Source: Nemertoderma westbladi
Lineage: Eukaryota > Xenacoelomorpha > Nemertodermatida > Nemertodermatidae
DNA: 64,000 nt
NCBI GenBank assembly: GCA_032718475.1
Contig: JAUCBJ010009063.1
Span: forward strand, 62,001-126,000
Direction: 5' to 3'
Part shown: piece after piece, positions 48,201-57,960 of the stretch
How positions within the stretch are numbered: the first letter of the stretch is position 1
How the letters are laid out: each line of letters begins with the position of its first letter
Program-made: the position numbers and the translations under genes
The notes under the pieces: model-generated
Told to the model about the DNA's origin: nothing
Database searches by the model: none
The model's input: the letters and a program-made list of their open reading frames with translations, nothing else

Positions 48201-48471
48201 ACCCCTAGTAACTAATGGACGGACTGTGAGAGACTATGGTTTTAGGTACGAAAGCTACCCCTAGTAGCTAATGGACGGACTGTGAGAGACTATGGCTTTA
48301 GGTACGAAAGCTACCCCTAGCTAATGGACGGACTGTGAGAGACTATGGTTTTAGGTACGAAAGCTACCCCTAGCCAATGGACGGACTGTGAGAGACTATG
48401 GTTTTAGGTACGAAAGCTACCCCTAGCTAATGGACTCACTGTGAGAGACTATGGTTTTAGGTACAAAAGCT
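30246..48471. repeat. Satellite array, 53/56-bp monomers, about 18 kb
   Basis: Roughly 335 head-to-tail copies of a monomer containing ACTGTGAGAGACTATGG, TTTTAGGTACGAAAG and CTACCCCTAG, then either CTAATGGACGG (53 bp) or TAGCTAATGGACGG (56 bp). Differences are mostly single bases (GGAC[G/T/A]GA, GGACTCA, TATGTTCG, GGTATG). Stops occur in every frame and the periods are not multiples of three, so it is not coding. Larger duplicated blocks are visible (3,765, 5,465 and 598 bp). The array is interrupted by a gap and ends inside a monomer at the adapter palindrome, so its true length is unknown. Confidence 0.97.
38978..39077. other. Assembly gap of exactly 100 N
   Basis: One hundred N in the middle of the satellite, the usual placeholder for a join of unknown size. 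Array length and copy number across it are not measured. Confidence 0.99.
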
Positions 48472-48523
48472 AGTACTCTGCGTTGATACCACTGCTTAAG
48501 CAGTGGTATCAACGCAGAGTACT
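48472..48523. other. Two head-to-head library adapters (contaminating sequence, chimeric join)
   Basis: A perfect 52-bp palindrome. The right half starts AAGCAGTGGTATCAACGCAG and continues AGTACT, the SMART/PCR adapter used in cDNA work and in low-input amplified long-read libraries; the left half is its reverse complement. The satellite monomer on the left and the gag frame on the right are each cut in mid-unit here. It is not a biological element. Confidence 0.97.
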
Positions 48524-50743
48524 TATGAGGAAATAGAGAGAAAGGAACAAGAGGAGCGTGTGGCGGAACGCAGGGAGCGTGAGGCGAGACAGGAGGCGGA
48601 ACGTAAGGAGTATGAGGCGAGAGAGGAAAAGGAACGCAAGGAGCGTAGGGCAAGACGACGGGAGGAAGTTAGGAGAGTGGCAGAGTTGGCCGAACAGAGC
48701 GAACGGGAGTGTAGGGAGAGAATGGCAAAGGAGGAGTGTGAGCGAAAAGAATTAAAGAGACGCCAAAGTGAGCTTGCGGAGCATAGGATTAGACGCATGC
48801 GCGAGCTGCAACTGGTGCGGGCGGGGGCGTCTGAGAGCGGGACTGGCTCGAGTATTTTAGGGGAGCCAGGGGCCGTGGATACACTTATTAACACCCCACT
48901 TACAGGGACCGCACGACAGACCCAAAACTGGTGTAACAGTACGGGGGGGGGGGGGGGGGGGTGATAATGGTACAGTAGACGTGGTTAATATTAATAGTAC
49001 CGTATGGGATAATTCTAATCAAACCTTTATTGCAGGAAATACTTTGCCTAGTGGTAGTAATTTAAATTTAAATCAGAATAATCCTAATATTAATGTAGAA
49101 AATAATTCTAATATTAATGTAGCTACACAAAATAATCAAAATAATCAAAATAATAACCCAAATTCGAACATACAAAATAACTTAAGTAACGCAATTACAC
49201 AAAATAATCCAAATAATTTAAATAATAATCCGAGCCCGAATTTACAAAATAATTCAGATAGTGTAGTCGCGCAAAGTAATTCAAATGATTTTGTTCCGAG
49301 CGAGCAGATTAATTCCGTTTCCAGTGTGGGTGCTGTTGGCGTAAACACGTCGGGCGTGTATAGCCAGACAGACGGGGGCCTGGTAGGTCATACAGTTGGT
49401 GGGCCGGAAGTAGCTGGGTTAGGTAGACCCAGCGAGGGCCTGGTAGGCCACACAGTTGGTAGGCAAGAAGTAGCTGGATTAGGTAGACCCAGCGAGGGCC
49501 TGGTAGGCCACGCAGTTGATAGGCAGGGAGTGGCTGGGTTGAATAGACCCAGCGAGGGCCTGGTAGGCCACGTAGTTGGTAGGCAGGGAGTGGCTGGGTT
49601 GAATAGACCCAGCGAGGGCCTGGTAGGCCACATAGTTGGTAGGCAGGGAGCAGAGGGCCTGGTAGGCCACGTAATAGCAGAGGGAGAGGCGGGGGTGAAT
49701 AGACCCGACCGCGGTAGGGTTGATGTGTCGACTAGAGAGGGATATAGTAGCGGGGTGAGAGATGGCGAAATTAGATGTGGCGAGTGGGGGGGGGCTACAG
49801 GGGCCCCACAACAGCGAGTTAGCGGCGAAAGGGGGGGCAGAGAGTGTCCCACAGCCGTCAGCGGATAATGCGCGGGCCGAAATAGGTAAACCGCAACACC
49901 CGGCGACGGAAAGTAATAGGGGGATTGTGAGTATCCCCAGCGGCGTGCGACCAAGCAGAGAGAGACAGGTTGACGTCGTAAGAGGGCGGACGAAGCGTCG
50001 AGCCCGATCAGAAGAGGGAAGAAAAACAGTGGGGTTTAACCGGGAGGTCGAGGAGAGATCTCACGAGCGGGAATACTCCACTGAAAGGAGAAGAAGAGAA
50101 GACAGCAGTAGAGGTATCGCCACGAACGATAGAAGAGCGAGGACGGATAGCGAGCCGTCGGTAGTTGAGATGAGAACGGAGAGTCAGTGGGGTCGGACTC
50201 CGGGAGATTGCCGTCGCCCCGGAGAGATGCGACGCGGCGAGGCGCACTACGCGCCGATGGAGGGGTACGCGATGTACCGGTACGAAGACGAGAACAGTAG
50301 AGGGGGGGGGTCGAAGAGAAACTTTCCGACGGAATACACCTATCAATCGAGAATACGGTAGCCGCGGGGAAGATTATTCGAGAAGAATAAACTTCGATCT
50401 CGAGCGACACATGCAGACTGTAGGACATACCGTAGGCCTTACTGCACATACCATAGGCCATACTGAGAGAGGCAATGTAGCGTGGACAACGGGATTAAAC
50501 CCGGAAGTCGCGGAATATATACCGGCGGGTAGGCCAGAAGCTGATAGGCCTATACCGGTACCAGTACAGCAGTATGACTACAGCATGCAGGGACATAACA
50601 TATACCCAGGGGAGGGGGGAATTATTGCGGATAGGTGTATGGGTCCCAACATATTAACATCAACCCCAGTACCAAACATACCGGTGGGGGGGGGGGACAG
50701 GGTGACATTCCCCCATCACAATATCAACAATATACCCCGATAG
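48524..50743 (+). CDS. BEL/Pao gag, N-terminal low-complexity region, in four frames
   Basis: The first part (to about 48942) is a highly charged Glu/Arg/Lys helix, probably a coiled coil or single helix, lacking its start because of the adapter. After a 19-G run (48943-48961) the frame changes to an Asn-rich stretch (49030-49290) and a 60-bp VNTR coding EGLVGHxVGRQ-VAGL units. After a G run near 49786-49793 it changes again to an Arg/Ser/Glu-rich region (to 50361). A further frame (50342-50743) carries TVGHTVGLTAHTIGHTERG and a Pro-rich end. It changes again at a G run near 50685-50696. No conserved domain is visible; it is disordered, as in many gag N termini. Confidence 0.6.
49366..49680 (+). 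repeat. 60-bp in-frame VNTR in gag
   Basis: About five copies of a 60-bp unit (GGCCTGGTAGGCCAC start, AGACCCAGCGAG end) code for 20-residue repeats of the EGLVGHTVGRQEVAGLGRPS type. The last copy is shortened. The length is a multiple of three, so the frame is kept. Confidence 0.85.
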
Positions 50744-52140
50744 GAGCAAGAACAACGAGACCCTTGGATGAGAACAGGTCGTGTGATACAGACATATGGA
50801 GGGGGCCGCTACCCCCGATGACATACCCAAGTCAGAGAAAGTCAAGAAATAGGACGGACGAACCGCACCAGACAGGAGAAACTACACAACATCCGTCGAA
50901 CCCATTGGAAGCACAGGCGATGGGGATGGCCACGTTGATCGATGCTTTGAAAACGAGGATCGAGCTACCACCCGTGGAACCATTCAAATTCGATGGGAGC
51001 AGGCCGGAAGAATACCTACAGTTTCGGCGCATGTATAGTAATGAAATACTAACAAAAAACTTGACGCAGGCGGAGTGCCTAAAGTATCTGCAAGTATACA
51101 CGGGAGGCCCAGCATACGATATCGTGAGGCAATATCAAGGAATAGAGGGCGGCTTCACGACAGCATGGCGGGCACTGGATAGGGAATACGGGCACCCGGC
51201 CAAGATCATCAGGCAGACGCTGAGAGGCATAACATCGGGTGGCCTACAGGATACTCCCGTTAGCATTAAGATGTTCGCTAACAAAGTCGAAAAGGCGCTA
51301 ATCGTGCTGAAGACGCTAGACGCGCCATACGAGCTCAATGCGTCCAATAACATCACCACGATAGCGCAGGCACTACCAAACTGGCTGCGCAACAAGTGGA
51401 GGAAGATCGCTTTCTCCACTCGAGATAAGAAGGGTGCGGAACCGGGTTTAGAAGAAATGTCAAATTTCTTAAACAACGAGGCTGAGCTAATAACTGACCC
51501 AGTCTATAGCAAAGATAGCCTGGGAAAGGGACCGAAGACGGATTACCATAGACCGAAACCAGAGCACAATACATCAAATGCATTACCGAGACTCAGGCAA
51601 TCATTGCCATATGCAGCGACGCAGGGGACTGCAAGTCCACAGCTAGCCGAAGATAAGACAACACCATGGAACGGACAGGGAAACAATAACAACACGAACA
51701 AACATAACCCCAGTACGTCCACTAGGCCGAATCCAAACAATAAGAATAGTAGGGACTTTGGTACGAACGCAACTGCGATACACAATGCGCTGTATAAAGA
51801 GGGCTACGACCCAAAGAGCAAATGCCAGCTACACGCAAATGCGCTTCATCAAACCATGAACTGCAGGTACTGGCAGGCGCTACCTAGGCAAGATCAGATA
51901 GATTATGCATTGAGCAACAAAATCTGCCCGCGATGTGTAATGAGTGGACATAGAGCAAGGGAGTGCAAGGAGAAGCCGGTAAAATTTGGTCAGAGGAGAG
52001 GCCAAACGATGGCGACGAGCACAGTAGGGGCGAAGAAGAGAGGAACGGTGTTACTTGGAGTAGTACCCGTGCGAGTGATTGGGGAAGGCAATCGATCAGT
52101 AACAACACTAATGCTGGTTGATAGTGGAGCTGCACTTCAC
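50697..52140 (+). CDS. BEL/Pao gag core (DUF1759-like), zinc knuckle and protease start
   Basis: An open frame runs through to 52218; the meaningful part ends at the protease. LIDALKTRIELPPVEPFKFD, FRRMYSNEILTKNLTQAECL and a ...GPAYDIVRQYQGIEGGFTTAWRALDREYG segment form the DUF1759-type capsid domain of Pao elements. A CCHC knuckle CPRCVMSGHRAREC (CX2CX4HX4C) follows at 51928-51969. The aspartic protease motif LMLVDSGA has its Asp at 52120-52122. Right after it the frame must change by one base to keep coding the protease flap region. Confidence 0.85.
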
Positions 52141-53107
52141 ATTAGTCGAGGAATGGGTGGCCGAAGAGATAGGATTGAGAACGAGGCCAAGCAGAAAGGC
52201 GGTAACAACCATCTCTAGCAAAGATGAGATCCTGGAGATGAGAACAGGACGGTGCGCAATTGCAGCAGTGGCACCAGGATGCGACTATGGGGCAACCATC
52301 GACCCCATCCAAGTGATAGAGTCAATTAATATCAATGCCAGGCGGACAACTAACATCGAGGTCGAGCAGTATAAATTCCTGGACGACATTGACTTCTCAA
52401 TCCCAGACGTGGACGTTAGGAAGGTATCCATCATAGTAGTGATGGACTGCCCAACGGCCCACGAAAGAATGCAAACGGTCTTCGGCGAAGACAAGCAGTG
52501 TGACCCGGTGGCGATATTAACACCATTCGGGTGGACACTGAGTGGTCCAATCAAGAGTAAGATACCATTTAGGATGTCGGAGACATCAGGATGCATGTTC
52601 GCGGGAACAATGCAGGAAATGGGTGACGAGGGAGCAGAGGAGCAGCTTAGAAGACTGCTCAGACAGGATTTCGAGGGACTGAAAGAAACCGGGGTCGGGA
52701 CCTCGGTAGAAGACAAGCAGGCTTTACAAAGCGTGGAGGAATCGATGACATGCAATGAGGGGCGGTATACTATAGGAATGGTATGGAAACTACCGAAGAT
52801 ACCGCTGCCCGACAATAGAGGGATGGTACTCACGAGACTCCGCAAGCTGAAACAAACACTAAAACGGAGCCCTGAGAAGAATGAGTACATCCACAGAACG
52901 ATTAGGAAGTACGTCGAGAAAGGATGGGCCGTGGAGTTACCGGTCGACGAGCCGAACACGGACAGGACATATTACCTGCCACTACACGTGGCTTTAGAAC
53001 CAAAGAAATTTAGTCGACGCATCGGCAAAGACCGACGGAAAATGCTTAAACGACTACCTGTTAGAAGGCCCAAACATATACAATTCGGGCATAGAGGTGT
53101 TACTTAG
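52118..53107 (+). CDS. BEL/Pao protease end and N-terminal pol (DUF1758-like linker)
   Basis: The continuation of the protease (EEWVAEEIGLRTRPSRK) leads to the IDPIQVIESINI region. Then come MDCPTAHERMQTVF, ILTPFGWTLSGP and the connection to RT (YIHRTIRKYVEKGWAVELP), as in Pao pol. At about 53008-53020, in AAAGAAATTT, a one-base loss or gain moves the RT into the next frame; the residues printed after that in this frame are not conserved. The first coding ATG is not meaningful because the protein is a polyprotein. Confidence 0.8.
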   Translation: MIVELHFTLVEEWVAEEIGLRTRPSRKAVTTISSKDEILEMRTGRCAIAAVAPGCDYGATIDPIQVIESININARRTTNIEVEQYKFLDDIDFSIPDVDVRKVSIIVVMDCPTAHERMQTVFGEDKQCDPVAILTPFGWTLSGPIKSKIPFRMSETSGCMFAGTMQEMGDEGAEEQLRRLLRQDFEGLKETGVGTSVEDKQALQSVEESMTCNEGRYTIGMVWKLPKIPLPDNRGMVLTRLRKLKQTLKRSPEKNEYIHRTIRKYVEKGWAVELPVDEPNTDRTYYLPLHVALEPKKFSRRIGKDRRKMLKRLPVRRPKHIQFGHRGVT

Positions 53108-55724
53108 ATTTAGAAATGGGAAACACGCCTTCACATGTGACATAGAAGACATGTTCAACCAAGTCCGTGTAACGGAAGAAGATAGCGACAGTCAACGCTT
53201 CTTATGGTATAACGGCGAGGAAGAACCGTCGATAATACCGGCATATAAGATGGTAGTACAGAACATGGGGGCCAAGTCGTCTTCATTTACGACGACTATG
53301 GCAGTGAGAGACACAGTGAAAGGGAAGGAAGATAGATACAGCAGTAGGGCCGTCGATATGATTCGACGCGGCTTCTACGTAGACGACGGAATGGAGTCTG
53401 GAAATACGGTTAAGGAGATACTGGACACAGGGCGCGAGGTTCGCGACATCCTAAAAGGATCCGGCTTTAACCTGACCAAATTCCAATCCAGTTTGGAAGA
53501 ATTTATCAAGGCGATAGAGGACAAGAGGCCAGAATCGACCATGGATAATCCCACAACAGCCAAAGGGCAGGACATGGCGATTAAGAGAACAGAATCCCAA
53601 CAGAATGCACTGGGAATCGTGTGGAACAGAGAGACAGACGAACTGAAGTATCAGCTGAGCCAGGAGGGCGCAGACATCCACACGAAGAGGGGCTATGTAT
53701 CGTATATAGCAAGGATATACGATCCCCTAGGCCTAGCATCCCCATTATTAGTCACGGGGAAACAGATACTCAAAAGAGTATACAAATTGAAGGATGAGTG
53801 GGACGTAGAGGTACCAGAGGAAATCAAGAAACAGCGGAGCAAGTGGACAGGAGACTTGGAGGAGATGGGAACATACAACATGCCACGAGTGTACTTCCCG
53901 GATGGGAACATGACGAATCTGGACCTACACATGTTCTCCGACGCGTCGTTGGAAGCGAACGGAGCAGCACTCTACTTAGTACAACGAGAGGGGGCTCATA
54001 AGCCCAGACTAGCCTTTAGCAAAGCAAAGTCAACGCCGCCAGATTCAGCATCAGTTCCCAAGTTAGAATTGACAGCTGCGAGACTAGGAGTTAGAGCCAC
54101 AGCCTACCTAGTGGATACTATTCCCAACATAGTAGAGACACACTACTGGACGGACTCCATGGTAGTGCTTGGTCGGCTACACAACGAAAGGACGAGATAC
54201 CCGATATTCGTCGCGAATAGAGTGGACGAAATAAGGGCGAGCACAGAACTGGAAAGGTGGCACTACTGCCCAACGGACGAGAACCCAGCGGACTTGTTGT
54301 CGAGGGGCGTGGTACGCCACACTTTCTTGAAGAAGGAAGTATTGTTGCAACATGGGCCACAATTTCTGAGCGATAAGGAGGCCTGGCCGCCGATGAGAAA
54401 GGTGGACCCGGGCTCAGAAGTAGTGTCAGAGGGAGAAGAGGGAGATTCAGAGGGAGAAGAGATATACTCCCAGATGGTGAGGGAGATTAGGGACGTGCAA
54501 CCAGGACGAGAACTGTGCGATAACCCGACGGATAAACTCCTCAGCTACAGTTCTAGTTGGTATAAGACCAAGAAACTAGTGGTGTACTGGAGAGCCTTCG
54601 GGAATTTCCTTGCGGGAGTTGGCAAGGACAAGAAGATCAGGACAACCATAGATCTGGAAGGAGCGGCCAAGGCAGTGATCCGCTATGAACAACGGAAGAA
54701 CTATGGCGACGAGGTGGAACACGTCGGTAACCAACAGCACCTCCGACGGGACAGCGAGCTGATTACGCTGTCGCCACAACTCAATGACGACGGGATTCTA
54801 GTAATGAATTCTAGGGTGGGATACAACAACAGCATTGTCTTACCACCGAAACCCATCATCATTCCCACAGGATCGCCAATAGTCCACCAGATTATCTGGG
54901 ACTCCCACAAATCGATATTACATGGGGGCACCAACCGAACCCTCACAGAGATAAGGAGGACCTATTGGGTCAAACAGCTGAGGAAGAAGGTAAAAGCGGT
55001 AGTGGGGCAGTGCCAGACCTGCCGACGAGCGAAGAAGGAGCGAGCCGTACAGGAGATGGCGCCACTACCGGCGAGTAGGGTAAGACAGCACGACCCGCCA
55101 TTTACGCATTGTGGTGTGGACATGTTCGGGCCGATAAAGATCAAAGTGATGCGACACACGGAGAAACGCTACGGCATTATCTTCGTATGCAACAACACAC
55201 GGGCGGTAGGGATAGAACTCGCCCAAGATGCAACCGCATCAGCATTCATTAATGCCTTAGAAAGGTTTAGAGACCGCAAAGGTGGGACGATCGCAGTGAT
55301 ATACAGCGACAACGGCACCAACTTTGTGGGCGCAGAGAGTGAGATGGCAGAGGCCTTGGACATCTTGGAGGGAGAAGAAGTCAGGGCAGCCATGAGACGA
55401 CGACAAGTAAAGTGGGAGAGAAGGACGCCGTATGCACCACATACACTAGGATGCGTCGAGAGACTGGTGGGCAGTTCAAAGCGTCTAATGACGAAGCTAA
55501 TGAACACCCACATGGTCACTGAGGACGTCTTACGGACAGTACTTGCGAAGTGCGAGGGGATCATTAATAGCAGACCGCTATATCCGGAGAATGATGACCC
55601 TGAGTCATTAGACGTGCTGACGCCTAGCCATTTCCTGATGGAAAGGCCAGCGACCATCGATATGCGGGGTGTAGACCCAGATGACTACACTCCCGCCAAA
55701 GTTGGAAAGTCGCTAAAGCAATAA
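53015..55724 (+). CDS. BEL/Pao pol: reverse transcriptase, RNase H, integrase
   Basis: RT: the GPN-N-L/I region at about 53070, CDIEDMFNQVRV with the first catalytic Asp (about 53139), and GFYVDDGMES with the YVDD box (about 53376). RNase H: MFSDASLEANGAALYL with Asp at 53940-53942, KLELTAARLG, and TDSMVVL. Integrase: a zinc-binding H...H...CQTC region starting at 54921 (HGGTNRTL). The catalytic triad is Asp 55119-55121 (CGVDMFGPI), Asp 55308-55310 (YSDNGTNFVGAE) and Glu 55458-55460 (GCVERLVGSSK). Asp-Asp are 63 positions apart and Asp-Glu 50. All key residues are present. A one-base shift near 55700 separates the C-terminal tail. Confidence 0.9.
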
Positions 55725-56014
55725 GCGCAGAGTATTGGAGGAGGTGGGTCGAGGAATACCTACCCACACTCCATAAAAGGAGTAAGTGGAGGAAGCCAAA
55801 TAGGGAGTTAAGAGAGGGAGATCTCGTAATCGTTACGGATGATACTATCATCAACAACCAATGGCGGTTGGCGAGAGTTGTAGGCACTTACTCCGACGAG
55901 GACGGAAGAGTCCGATCGGTAGAAGTGCGGATAGGTGGTAAGATAGGTGCGAAGGACAGAAAAACCTACAGGAGAGCTGTAGGGAAATGCTGTCTGCTAG
56001 AAGGAGCACCTTAG
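55700..56014 (+). CDS. BEL/Pao pol C-terminal DUF5641-like tail
   Basis: In the frame one base off from integrase the reading continues with EYWRRWVEEYLPTLHKRSKW, then REGDLVIVTDD, WRLARVVGTY and a basic strand KDRKTYRRAVGKCCLL, to TAG 56012-56014. The pattern W...YL..L..R..W, GDLV, W.L.RV is the DUF5641 domain found at the end of Pao integrases, a chromodomain-like small barrel. Confidence 0.8.
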   Translation, partial: SWKVAKAISAEYWRRWVEEYLPTLHKRSKWRKPNRELREGDLVIVTDDTIINNQWRLARVVGTYSDEDGRVRSVEVRIGGKIGAKDRKTYRRAVGKCCLLEGAP

Positions 56015-56142
56015 TGGAGTTAGAGAAGAGTTTAGTCGTCCAAGATTTGGACTAAGGGGGGTGGGATTGAGGGCGAGACGCCCTTCCCACACAAAATAGA
56101 AAATAAAAATAAAAATAATAAGTACATAGTAGGTACGCAGTT

Positions 56143-56860
56143 AGTAGGCAGAAGTTAGTTAAGAGGTACGTAGTACCTAGTTAGTTAGAGAGTTAGGAGG
56201 TACGTAGTACCGATAGTTAGTTAGAGAGTTAGAGGGTACGTAAGTACCGCTAGTTAGTTAGAGAGTTAGAGGGTACGTAAGTACCGCTAGTTAGTTAGAG
56301 TTAGAGGGTACGTAGTACCGCTAGTTAGTTAGAGAGTTAGAGGGTACGTAAGTACCGTTAGTCAGTTAGAGAGTTAGAGGGTACGTAAGTACCGCTAGTT
56401 AGTTAGAGAGTTAGAGGGTACGTAAGTACCGTTAGTTAGTTAGAGAGTTAGAGGGTACGTAAGTACCGCTAGTTAGTTAGAGTTAGAGGGTACGTAGTAC
56501 CGCTAGTTAGTTAGAGAGTTAGAGGGTACGTAAGTACCGTTAGTTAGTTAGAGAGTTAGAGGGTACATAAGTACCGCTAGTTAGTTAGAATTAGAGGGTA
56601 CGTAGTACCGCTAGTTAGTTAGAGAGTTAGAGGGTACGTAAGTACCATTAGTTAGTTAGAGAAGAGTTAGAGGGTACGTAGTACCATTAGTTAGAGGAGA
56701 GTTAGAGGGTACGTAGTACCGTTAGTTAGTTAGAATTATAGTTAGTTAGAATTAGAGTTAGAGGGTACGTAGTACCGTTAGTTAGAGGAGAGTTAGAGGG
56801 TACGTAGTACCGTTAGTTAGTTAGAATTAGAGTTAGAGGGTACGTAGTGCCGTTAGTTAG
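56143..56860. repeat. Tandem repeat with GGTAC hairpins between pol and ORF3
   Basis: About nineteen units of 33-37 bp of the form AGTTAGTTAGAGAGTTAGAG plus GGTACGTAAGTACC or GGTACGTAGTACC. Each unit has inverted GGTAC/GTACC arms with a 3-4 base loop. Units become irregular at the right end. No coding frame. Confidence 0.9.
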
Positions 56861-57351
56861 AAGAGAGAGAGTAAGAGGTAAAAAGGGGTATATAAGATAT
56901 AGATATTAGTTAGCAGTTAGTAGCGAGAGGGGGGCATATGAGTACAGCTGGGTAAATCGTGTGGCCACACGACGCATACTGCTGTACTGCATAGGCCCAC
57001 AGAGTAGGCCAGAATGTGGATTAGAGAATAGAATAATCCATAGGCAGTAGTAAGTAGTAGGACAGTAGAATCAAAATTAAATAGATAAAATAAATAGAAT
57101 AGGGCTGAAAGTTACAAATAATGGCAACACAAGGAAAGTTATTCTAGAACATAATAAAAGTAACGCACAGAAATCGTAAATTACGCTCATTTACTAGCTT
57201 CAAAATTAATTAGTAATAATTTAGGTTAAAAGGCGCAGTTAAGTAAGAAATAGGCCATTATCGAACCGTACAGAACATCCTAGATACATCACTCATCTGT
57301 ATTGCGCCTTGGTAAGGCACCACCTTGCAGGTGAGCGAGTGAGTGTTCGGA
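56861..57351. other. Leader of ORF3; possible splice acceptor
   Basis: AT-rich and non-coding. CACCTTGCAG|GTGAG at 57321-57335 ends 22 bp before the ATG of ORF3. It could serve as a 3' splice site for a subgenomic ORF3 mRNA, as env messages are made in retroviruses; this is inference only. Confidence 0.35.
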
Positions 57352-57960
57352 ATGGCGAGCAAATTGATCAGAAAGAGAAAGGCGGAGTCAGGAGGAAAGG
57401 AGATACTGGTGGATTTCACCGAGAGGCATCCGGAAGAGAAGACGAGAGGATACTATGAGAGGTTGGAAAGGGGTCACGCGGCGCGAGCGCTGCAGGATCA
57501 CTTCCGGGAGATGCATGAACAGCGGCTGGTCGGGACCTACGGGACGCCGTCGCTGGACAACGCGATCTTCCAACACTTCCACTACGTGGTGAAAGGGGAC
57601 GAGGCGAAGTTCGGGATTCCGAAGTACCCGAGGGAATCACCGAGGAAGGACTGGAAGAGATTCATAGAGTCCGTCAACAGAGGAGGATATATGATCCTAG
57701 ACGACGAGGGAACCGTGGAAGACGAGGCGGGTTCAAGACGAGGAACGGCGGGGTCAGCCAGGACCATACTTCTACATTTGGCCGCGCCAAATGGGGACAT
57801 CTTCTTATTCGATCTAGGAACGTATGGGAAGAAGGACGGGCCGAAATTATACCGGCTACCGAAAGCGGTACAAGTCTTGGTAAGAGAGAAGTCAACGACG
57901 AAAGTGGGATCGGCGATTCGCGATGATGCGGAGAGAATCATCGGTCCAGACGCCACCAAC
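57352..57960 (+). CDS. BEL ORF3, N-terminal part: DEDD-type 3'-5' exonuclease-like domain
   Basis: Counting from the in-frame codon at 57343 (the first ATG is codon 4 at 57352), a basic and helical N terminus (to about residue 112) precedes a domain like the WRN/EXD1/RNase D exonucleases. YMILDDEG at 116-123 would supply the Exo I D-x-E. TILLHLAAPNGDIFLFDLGT at 141-160 gives the paired strands. STTKVGSAIRDDAERI at 184-199 matches the K-x-G-x-x-I-x-x-D-A-x-x-L Exo II segment. The family acts on nucleic acid 3' ends using two metal ions. Near 57943-57960 the meaningful frame moves by one base; this frame stays open to 58254 without recognisable content. Confidence 0.6.

Noticed and set aside
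30246-48471. Regular short repeats that could recall a CRISPR array
   Set aside because: Monomers are joined without unique spacers, differ only by point changes, and the setting is an animal genome; it is satellite DNA.
48503-48523. Start of the gag frame at a GTG within the palindrome
   Set aside because: These bases are adapter, so the first residues of that frame are artificial; the true gag start is not in the window.
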